Shown here: in pieces, positions 58,863-64,000 of the stretch | Layout of the letters: the number at the start of each line of letters is the position of its first letter | Position numbering within the stretch: position 1 is the first letter of the stretch | Assembly (NCBI GenBank): GCA_947629395.1 | Contig: CANRDQ010000002.1 | Span: forward strand, 1-64,000 | Reading direction: 5' to 3' | Length of the DNA: 64,000 bases | Origin: an uncultured Bacilli bacterium | Lineage (GTDB): Bacteria > Bacillota_I > Bacilli_A > RF39 > UBA660 | Notes under the pieces: model-generated | Told to the model about the DNA's origin: nothing | Seen by the model: only the letters and a program-made list of their open reading frames with translations | The model's database searches: none | Made by a program: the position numbers and the translations under genes

Positions 58863-59480
58863 ATGAAAGATAAAATCAAAGAAATATTAGAAGGATTAGG
58901 AATTGAAGACGTTGATGGTACAACTGATACTATTGCTAAAGAAATAGCTTTGCTTACAGTTCCAAAAAATAAGTATAATGATATTTCCGAAAGATTAAAA
59001 AATGTTCAAGCAGAAAAAACTGAAATTGAGTTAGAACTTGAAAATGTAAGAACTCAAAATATGACAGATGAAGAAAAAAGAGCAAAGGAACAAGCAGAAT
59101 TTGAAAAACAAAAAAAAGAGTTATCTGTTGAACTTAACAAAGTAAAAGCAAGAGAAGTTTTTAAAAATGCGAATATTGATGATGATAAGATTGAAGAACT
59201 ATTAGGAAAAGTGGTTAGTGATAATGAAGAGACTACTTTAGAGTTAGCCAATAGTTTTGCAGATATTTTAAAAACACAAGTAGAAGATACTAAAAAAACT
59301 ATCGAAAGCGATTTACTTAGTAATACACCAAAGCCGGACGTGAAATCTCAACCAAACGAACCTGAGAAAGTAACAAAAGAGGATTTCTTAAGAATGTCTT
59401 ATTCAGATAAAAAGAAATTATTTAGTACAGATAAGGAACAATATAATCAATTAATGTCTGAAATAAGTTCAAGTGAATAG
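58863..59480 (+). CDS. Capsid scaffolding protein
   Basis: A 205-residue helical protein with a long coiled coil (about 40-95, ISERLKNVQAEKTEIELELE), an acidic middle and a C-terminal EDFLRMSYSDKKKLFSTDKE capsid-contact motif. This layout and its place before the capsid gene identify the scaffold of SPP1/DUF4355-type phages. Confidence 0.87.
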   Translation: MKDKIKEILEGLGIEDVDGTTDTIAKEIALLTVPKNKYNDISERLKNVQAEKTEIELELENVRTQNMTDEEKRAKEQAEFEKQKKELSVELNKVKAREVFKNANIDDDKIEELLGKVVSDNEETTLELANSFADILKTQVEDTKKTIESDLLSNTPKPDVKSQPNEPEKVTKEDFLRMSYSDKKKLFSTDKEQYNQLMSEISSSE

Positions 59481-59510
59481 TAAAAAGAAACGGAATTGAA
59501 AAATTAATTA

Positions 59511-60353
59511 ATGGATAATGCAACAAAAATTGCTAGTTTATTTGTACCTGAAGTAGTAGGTCCTGAAATCATAACTAAGCTAGTAGATGATATTAAATTT
59601 ACACCATTTGCAAAAGTAATGTACACATTAAGAGGTACAGCAGGGGATAAAGTAAAAAGATGGAAATATACCTACATAGGAGACGCAGAAGAATTTACAG
59701 AGGGAAATGATATTAGCTATGGTAAGTTAACACAAGTAACTACTGAAATGACTATCAAGAAAGCTGGTCGTGGAGTACAGTTAACTGATGAAGCTGTTTT
59801 AAACTCTGTAGGAGACGTTGAAGGTGAAGCAGTAAAACAAATTAGAATGGCTATTGCTCAAAAAGTAGATAACGATTGTCAAACAGTGCTTAGTCAAATA
59901 GGTGCTCCAATGACTGTTGGTGACGGTAGTGAAAGCATAGGTGCTAAATTAGTTGAACTAGCACAAGAAAAATGGCTAGAAGATTTAGACACAAGTGATA
60001 TGACTTTAATAATCAATCCTAAACAAGTTAAAGATATCAGACACGACGAAAACTTTATACCAGCAAGTGAAATTAAAGCTGAAATGATGATTACTGGTTC
60101 TTTAGGACAAATTTTAGGTTGCGATATTGTTGTATCTAATAAAATAAAGAGTGAAGAAGGTAAGTATAATAACTATTTAATTAAAGGAAAGCCTTTAACA
60201 ATAGAAATAAAAAGAGATATTATGCCTGAAAGAGCTAGAGATATCGACAAAAAAATTACAAAATGTAATGCTGATATACATTATGGTGTTTTCTTAGAAA
60301 AAGACCAAGATGCTGTAAAAATCGTTTCTAAAGATAACGATTATACACCCTAG
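59511..60353 (+). CDS. Major capsid protein, HK97 fold
   Basis: A 280-residue protein that forms the head shell. It starts DNATKIASLFVPEVVGPEII, continues VGDVEGEAVKQIRMAIAQKVDND (as VGDVEGEAVKQI and RMAIAQKVDND) and has TLIINPKQVKDIRHDENFIP, all patterns of HK97-type capsids of Gram-positive siphophages. The frame ends with ACA CCC TAG. A domain in the +1 frame follows without its own start, so part of the product is probably extended by frameshifting. Confidence 0.9.
   Translation: MDNATKIASLFVPEVVGPEIITKLVDDIKFTPFAKVMYTLRGTAGDKVKRWKYTYIGDAEEFTEGNDISYGKLTQVTTEMTIKKAGRGVQLTDEAVLNSVGDVEGEAVKQIRMAIAQKVDNDCQTVLSQIGAPMTVGDGSESIGAKLVELAQEKWLEDLDTSDMTLIINPKQVKDIRHDENFIPASEIKAEMMITGSLGQILGCDIVVSNKIKSEEGKYNNYLIKGKPLTIEIKRDIMPERARDIDKKITKCNADIHYGVFLEKDQDAVKIVSKDNDYTP
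60348..60353 (+). promoter_or_regulatory. Predicted +1 ribosomal frameshift site CCC TAG
   Basis: The capsid frame ends CCC TAG TGA. If tRNA-Pro slips from CCC to CCT, reading goes on with AGT GAG CCC in the +1 frame, open to 60762. A +1 shift at the end of the capsid gene is known from Listeria phage PSA. Confidence 0.7.
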
Positions 60354-60762
60354 TGAGCCCGAAAAAGCTAAAATCAAGGTAAGTATTCCAAGTGCTGAAA
60401 CATCATTGAATTTAGGTGAAAAGACAGTTCAAGATTTATGTGAGAATTTAAGCATTGACGACACTGGTAAAGTGACAGGTAACTTAAAATTGGTAGAAAA
60501 TTGGACTGAATTTTCTAAAACTGACGGCACTGGAAACTTTATACCTTTGTACTTTGAGGAGGCTAAAGGGCAAGCAAAAGGTACAGTTAAGTGTGAGTTA
60601 AAAGGTACAGGTGCTAAATTAAAGAAACCTGTTGCAGTTGATGAAAAAGATGGATTAATAGTATTCCAAGTTCACAACAAGGATAATACTATTGAAATTA
60701 CAAGTGAGGGAAAAGAAACAAAAACACTTACTTTAACTGAAGTTGATTTGCAAACAGAATAA
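60352..60762 (+). CDS. C-terminal extension domain of the capsid protein (+1 frame)
   Basis: 136 codons open in the +1 frame, beginning SEPEKAKIKVSIPSAETSLN. The only possible start inside is TTG at 60406 with no ribosome site, and conserved-looking sequence lies before it. The beta-rich composition (TVKCELKGTGAKLKKPVAV, TIEITSEGKETKTLTLTEV) suggests an Ig-like decoration domain. The fusion would be about 416 residues. Confidence 0.68.
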   Translation, partial: SEPEKAKIKVSIPSAETSLNLGEKTVQDLCENLSIDDTGKVTGNLKLVENWTEFSKTDGTGNFIPLYFEEAKGQAKGTVKCELKGTGAKLKKPVAVDEKDGLIVFQVHNKDNTIEITSEGKETKTLTLTEVDLQTE

Positions 60763-60782
60763 AAAGTAAGGAGTGTACTTAA

Positions 60783-61112
60783 ATGGAAGAAACTCAATTA
60801 AAAGAATTAAGATTAAAAGTTTTAGGAGATGTTTCTGATACTTCAAAAGATGAGTTGTTAAAAATTTATCTTAAAGATGCTAAATATATTGCTTTAGGTG
60901 CACTCTATCCTTTTGATTTAGAAATAACTGAACTTCCTGCTCGTATAGAAGAAAATTGGATAGTAAGATGTGCTTATGAATTGAGTAAACTTGCCGAAAC
61001 AGACGGCTTTACTGCTTATGCAGAAAATAGTCTTTCATGGCAACGAGCAAGTGATTATATTTCTAAAGATTTAATGCTTGAATTAACTCCAAAAGCGGGA
61101 GTACCTAAATAA
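60783..61112 (+). CDS. Head-tail connector protein, gp6-like
   Basis: A 109-residue helical protein (LKVLGDVSDTSKDELLKIYL, then WIVRCAYELSKLAETDG) with the pattern of HK97 gp6/SPP1 gp15 adaptors that dock on the portal. Position directly after the capsid fits. Confidence 0.8.
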   Translation: MEETQLKELRLKVLGDVSDTSKDELLKIYLKDAKYIALGALYPFDLEITELPARIEENWIVRCAYELSKLAETDGFTAYAENSLSWQRASDYISKDLMLELTPKAGVPK

Positions 61113-61462
61113 TGAATTGGAAAAAAGAAATTTATATAGCGAGTAAAGCTTCTTTAGATTATGACGATTATGGAAATCAAATTGTAACGTATGAGAAACC
61201 TAGAAAATACGAATTTAATGTACAGCCCATCAGTGCTGACGTAGACTTATTGGAATTCGGTGAAAAGGCAAATATGATACAGAAAGCTGTTATTCCTATA
61301 TCGTATAAAGGGCAATTTAAAGAAAACGATTTAGCTTATTTAGATGATGTAACTCCTTCAGGGGAAAATAAAAATGGCGATAATGCAAATTATCGAATAT
61401 ATCCTCCTAGAAATCAAAATAAAAGAATAATCATTTACTTTGAAAGATTAACCGGAAAGTAG
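61112..61462 (+). CDS. Head-tail stopper/closure protein
   Basis: A 116-residue beta-rich protein (NWKKEIYIASKASLDYDDYG, NVQPISADVDLLEFGEKA) that overlaps the gp6-like gene by one base. Size, position and composition match head-closure (SPP1 gp16-like) proteins. Confidence 0.72.
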   Translation: MNWKKEIYIASKASLDYDDYGNQIVTYEKPRKYEFNVQPISADVDLLEFGEKANMIQKAVIPISYKGQFKENDLAYLDDVTPSGENKNGDNANYRIYPPRNQNKRIIIYFERLTGK

Positions 61463-61469
61463 GAATGTA

Positions 61470-61658
61470 ATGTTTGAACTAACAAAAGGTAAAATGCGAT
61501 TAGCTACGTATAATAAACAAGATATTGATATGTATGTGAAAGCAGGATGGAAGTTAGAGACTAAACTCGAAGAAGAAAAACCTAAGAAAAAACAAAAACA
61601 AGAAAAAACTAATCAAAATGTAGAAGAAAATTTAAAGGAAGAACAAGATGGAGAGTAA
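61470..61658 (+). CDS. Small Lys/Glu-rich protein of the head-tail block
   Basis: A 62-residue protein: a short head (LTKGKMRLATYNKQDIDMYV) and a charged disordered tail. It overlaps the next gene by 11 bases. Unknown structural role. Confidence 0.6.
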   Translation: MFELTKGKMRLATYNKQDIDMYVKAGWKLETKLEEEKPKKKQKQEKTNQNVEENLKEEQDGE

Positions 61659-62130
61659 TGTTGACGAAGTAATTAAATTTGTAGAATCATACCAAAAAGC
61701 TATGTCTAAAGGTGTAGATGATGGGATAAAAAAACTTACAGAAATTGCTTATAATATTGTATGTCAATACTGTAATGCAAATAACTTATCAAATCATTTA
61801 GGAAATATAAAGATGAGTTATGATCCTATTAATAAAACTGGCACTGTATCTACAAATGATGAGGTAATCATTTTTAAAGAGATGGGAACAGGTATAGTAG
61901 GTAGTCAAAATCCACATCCTAGTCCAACATCAGAATTTGCAAGTTGGCAATATGATATAAATAAGCATGGCGAAGAGGGTTGGATATATCCTAAAAAAGA
62001 TGGTACTTACGGTTGGACTAAAGGGTTGCCGTCTGGAAGTATGTTCTATAATACATTTAATGAAATAAAAAAATATGTAAATTCTACAATAAGTGTAGAA
62101 ATTCATAAGTCAACTAACAAAGTCTATTAA
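61648..62130 (+). CDS. HK97 gp10-like tail completion protein
   Basis: A 160-residue protein with the gp10 layout: helical start (VDDGIKKLTEIAYNIVCQYC), NHLGNIKMSYDPINKTGTVS, the EFG-like FKEMGTGIVGSQNPHPSP, and a final helix. It is needed for joining tail to head. Confidence 0.78.
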   Translation: MESNVDEVIKFVESYQKAMSKGVDDGIKKLTEIAYNIVCQYCNANNLSNHLGNIKMSYDPINKTGTVSTNDEVIIFKEMGTGIVGSQNPHPSPTSEFASWQYDINKHGEEGWIYPKKDGTYGWTKGLPSGSMFYNTFNEIKKYVNSTISVEIHKSTNKVY

Positions 62131-62558
62131 TGTTAAAAGAAATACAAAAATTTTATGACTTTATATTTAATGATTTAAAAGAATATATTTCTTCTAATTC
62201 TAAGTATAATCCCTACATTTCTAAAAAAGAACCTGAAAATAAGTTATTTCCTCTAGTAACTATAAAAGATTTAACAAAGACTGGTAGTTTTACTACTTTA
62301 AAATATACAGATTATAAATATGCTTTTTCTTTAGAAATAAATGTATATTCATTAAGTGAAAAAGGAATAGCTGGTAAAACAGTATGCAAAGAAGTAAGTG
62401 ATTTAATAGAAAAGTATTTTACAGAAAAATATAGAATGAACATAACAGTTAATCCGAATGCAACTAACATTGATAGTTCTGTTGACAGAACTTTAATTCA
62501 TGTTGATTGTACTTTGGATACTAAATATAAAGATAGATTAATTATTTATCCGTATTAG
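62130..62558 (+). CDS. Tail terminator-like protein
   Basis: A 142-residue protein (KEIQKFYDFIFNDLKEYISS; LFPLVTIKDL; SLEINVYSLSEKGIAGKTVC). By size and place between gp10-like and tail tube genes it is the tail terminator. Direct motif evidence is moderate. Confidence 0.7.
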   Translation: MLKEIQKFYDFIFNDLKEYISSNSKYNPYISKKEPENKLFPLVTIKDLTKTGSFTTLKYTDYKYAFSLEINVYSLSEKGIAGKTVCKEVSDLIEKYFTEKYRMNITVNPNATNIDSSVDRTLIHVDCTLDTKYKDRLIIYPY

Positions 62559-62585
62559 TGAAATAAAAAGGAATTTAGTTTATTA

Positions 62586-63020
62586 ATGGAACAAAACATA
62601 ATTGCTCAAAGTGATGTTGGAACAGTCCTATATAGAAAAACAGCAGAAAAGTTTGAAGAATTTTTAGAAATAACTTCAGCTCCAGCAGAAGGTAGTGCCG
62701 GTGGTACTATTGAAGTAACAACTTTAAAAAGTGCTATAAAACAATATATAGCAGATAGACCTGATACTCCTGACCAAGATTTCAATTATAACTATACAGA
62801 AGCAAACTTTAAGAAAGCAAAAGAAAGTTGTGACGGTGGAGAACATGAGTTCTTAGTTAAATTCCAAGACGGTTCAGGATATGTAATCACAGGAACTGCT
62901 CAAACTTGGATTAATGAAGTATCAAGAGGCTCTGCTGTTGAAGCTACTTTCCACGTAGTTGCAAGTGATATTGTATGGAAAGAAAAGACTGAAGTAGACT
63001 CTTTAATACAAGGCGAATAA
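62586..63020 (+). CDS. Tail tube protein
   Basis: A 144-residue protein that stacks into the tail tube. The motifs SAPAEGSAGGTIEVTTLKS and DRPDTPDQDFNYNY are typical of Gram-positive siphophage tube proteins. One copy only, no sheath gene in view, which argues for a siphovirus-type tail. Confidence 0.87.
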   Translation: MEQNIIAQSDVGTVLYRKTAEKFEEFLEITSAPAEGSAGGTIEVTTLKSAIKQYIADRPDTPDQDFNYNYTEANFKKAKESCDGGEHEFLVKFQDGSGYVITGTAQTWINEVSRGSAVEATFHVVASDIVWKEKTEVDSLIQGE

Positions 63021-63063
63021 TTTAATAATTAATCAAAGTAAGTAATTTAAGGGAGAAAGAAAA

Positions 63064-63402
63064 ATGCGTATATGTACTATTGAAATAGGTGATAAAGAAT
63101 ATAACTTATGTCTTACTAGACAAGCAGTAAAAGAGATAGAAACAAGGGGATTTAATTTTCAAAATTTCATAGAAAAGCCAATTACATATTCTGATATTCT
63201 TTGGTATGGTGGTTTTGTAAAAAATCATCCTACTGTAACTCTAGATAAATCTATTGAACTTTTAGAAAAATATCAAGAGGAAAATGGAGATATACAAGAA
63301 GTATTAGAGTTTTTAAGCGAGGAATATGCAAATTTTGTCAATGCCCCAGCCGATACAAGCTCAAAGAAGAAAAAGAAAAAAGCGAAGATAGTCAAGGCAT
63401 AG
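63064..63402 (+). CDS. Tail assembly chaperone, short form
   Basis: A 112-residue protein (RICTIEIGDKEYNLCLTRQA) in the place of gpG of lambda. It ends in a Lys-rich stretch coded by a long A-rich run. A -1 shift there would fuse it to the following frame, the usual arrangement before the tape measure gene. GGGAGAAAG precedes the ATG. Confidence 0.8.
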   Translation: MRICTIEIGDKEYNLCLTRQAVKEIETRGFNFQNFIEKPITYSDILWYGGFVKNHPTVTLDKSIELLEKYQEENGDIQEVLEFLSEEYANFVNAPADTSSKKKKKKAKIVKA

Positions 63403-63833
63403 ATAAAAGTGAAGCAAAAAAAGAATATACTTCGTTAACTGATTATTTTAAAGATTTATTACCAAACGCACTTGAATACGGTATGTCAACAAAAGAGTTT
63501 TGGGAAGAAGACCCCGATCTTTTCTGGGCATACCGTTTTTCTTATATAGAAAAGAAAAGAAGAGAAAACAGTCTTTTTAATGAGAGAGCATGGTTGCAAG
63601 GTGCTTATTTCTGTGAAGCAATATCGGTTGCGCTATCACAAGCTTTTGGTAACAGTTCTGCCAAATATAGAGATAAACCTTATGACTTAGAAGGTAATAA
63701 AGAGAACAAACAAGAAGAAACTCCAAAGCAAAATCTTCTCGAAATACAACTTAAAAAAAGAGCAAAAAAAGTAGAGAAATTGCTTGGAGGCAAGAAAAAT
63801 GAACAACGAATTAAAGATAACAGCAACAGCTAA
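63381..63833 (+). CDS. Tail assembly chaperone, frameshifted extension (gpT-like)
   Basis: The -1 frame is open from the A-rich run to 63833 and encodes EAKKEYTSLTDYFKDLLPNA, then MSTKEFWEEDPDLFWAYRFS. The internal ATG at 63483 has no ribosome site, and conserved-type sequence precedes it, so expression by -1 frameshift at the A6 run (63376-63381) is likely. Confidence 0.72.
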   Translation, partial: SEDSQGIDKSEAKKEYTSLTDYFKDLLPNALEYGMSTKEFWEEDPDLFWAYRFSYIEKKRRENSLFNERAWLQGAYFCEAISVALSQAFGNSSAKYRDKPYDLEGNKENKQEETPKQNLLEIQLKKRAKKVEKLLGGKKNEQRIKDNSNS

Positions 63834-64000
63834 TATACAACAAGCCAATGCTAATTTAAATAATTTAAAAAAGACACTTTCCGGTACTGGTAATGAAGTT
63901 ACTAGAGTTGGAAATATATTTGATAAACAAGGAAATTTGATTTCTAAAACAATATCATCTGTTGAAAAGAAAGGTAATAAACTTATTAGAACTATTCAAA
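63799..64000 (+). CDS. Tape measure protein, N-terminal fragment
   Basis: ATG at 63799 with GGAGG at 63785-63789, overlapping the chaperone frame. Only 67 codons are in the window: NNELKITATANIQQANANLN and onward, helical with Asn/Lys/Thr, as at the start of phage tape measure proteins. Cut by the window edge. Confidence 0.8.
   Translation, partial: MNNELKITATANIQQANANLNNLKKTLSGTGNEVTRVGNIFDKQGNLISKTISSVEKKGNKLIRTIQ

Larger units (their letters stand above)
27540..64000. mobile_element. Prophage, left 36 kb (right end outside window)
   Basis: The element holds integrase, repressor, replication and recombination genes, tRNA and RNA-repair genes and a full set of head genes through the first tail genes. 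The morphogenesis order (terminase, portal, scaffold, capsid, connectors, tail tube, chaperones, tape measure) is that of a long-tailed phage. The tape measure is cut by the window edge. Lysis and tail-fibre genes are not in view. Confidence 0.93.

Noticed and set aside
1..64000. Use of TGA as tryptophan (Mycoplasma code)
   Set aside because: TGA ends ireB, the rhomboid gene, the PH-like gene and others, and no gene needs read-through of TGA.
1..64000. CRISPR array
   Set aside because: No regularly spaced 25-40 bp repeats are seen. The only tandem repeats are coding repeats (14968-15174), arm-type sites and the RNA units.

Overview
The window is from an AT-rich, low-GC Gram-positive bacterium (Bacillota, probably a gut Bacilli lineage near RF39/Erysipelotrichales; this placement is inferred). 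It uses the standard bacterial code: TGA ends real genes such as ireB and the rhomboid gene, so this is not a Mycoplasma-type code. Shine-Dalgarno sites of the AGGAGG type and extended -10 promoters (TGnTATAAT) are common.

Positions 1 to about 27500 are host chromosome. Recognisable genes include an M18 aminopeptidase, a DedA protein, typA, rpmB, dnaE, lspA, rluD, a TspO-like protein and a rhomboid protease. An ireB-ruvX-DUF1292-mltG-trmR cluster follows the gene order known from Bacillus (yrzL-yrrK-yrzB-yrrL-yrrM). After it come a phosphodiester glycosidase, a membrane thioredoxin-like protein with a Lys/Thr repeat stalk, a LysM protein, tRNA-Cys, an AAA ATPase, a one-domain GH13 protein, a Gre-family factor with a structured leader, an MBL hydrolase and two acidic low-complexity proteins. 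The host part ends at tRNA-Gly(GCC).

From tRNA-Gly to the window end lies an incomplete prophage of at least 36 kb. It is integrated at the 3' end of the tRNA and its right end is outside the window. Its layout is: integrase, lipoprotein and repressor on the minus strand (27652-29776); a structured non-coding RNA between repressor and Cro-like gene (29923-30144); replication and recombination genes (30175-37361: replisome organizer, helicase-loader-like protein, Rad52-like annealing protein, PD-(D/E)XK nuclease, SSB-like protein, late-regulator candidate); an RNA island (37352-39705); more early genes (RusA, metallophosphoesterase); a minus-strand cassette with serine recombinase, SSB and a likely type I toxin-antitoxin pair (44034-46864); an AT-rich origin-like stretch; a second early/middle block (DNA methyltransferase, RNA ligase, RtcB); and the morphogenesis operon (terminase, portal, six tRNAs, scaffold, capsid, connectors, tail tube, chaperones, start of the tape measure).

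The most interesting feature is RNA-centred. The phage carries a Ro60-like (TROVE/DUF2828 plus vWA) protein. Directly downstream are three tandem RNA elements whose end stems covary (AAAGCAC/GTGCTTT, AAAGGTC/GACCTTT, AAGCCC/GGGCTT) and which share an ATTACAGCAA-type motif. The first contains D-, anticodon- and T-like arms but no proper acceptor or CCA. This resembles a Ro60-Y RNA particle. The same phage encodes RtcB, a second RNA ligase, eight tRNAs including an initiator-type tRNA, and two genes that appear to start at ATC and ATT. A reasonable inference is that the phage brings its own RNA repair and tRNA-supply system, perhaps against tRNA-cleaving host defences. Other notable signals are a predicted +1 frameshift (CCC TAG) extending the major capsid protein, a -1 frameshift in the tail chaperones, and a 23-bp operator-like sequence present before both the RNA island and the second block. 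All assignments come from reading the sequence; no database search or folding program was run.
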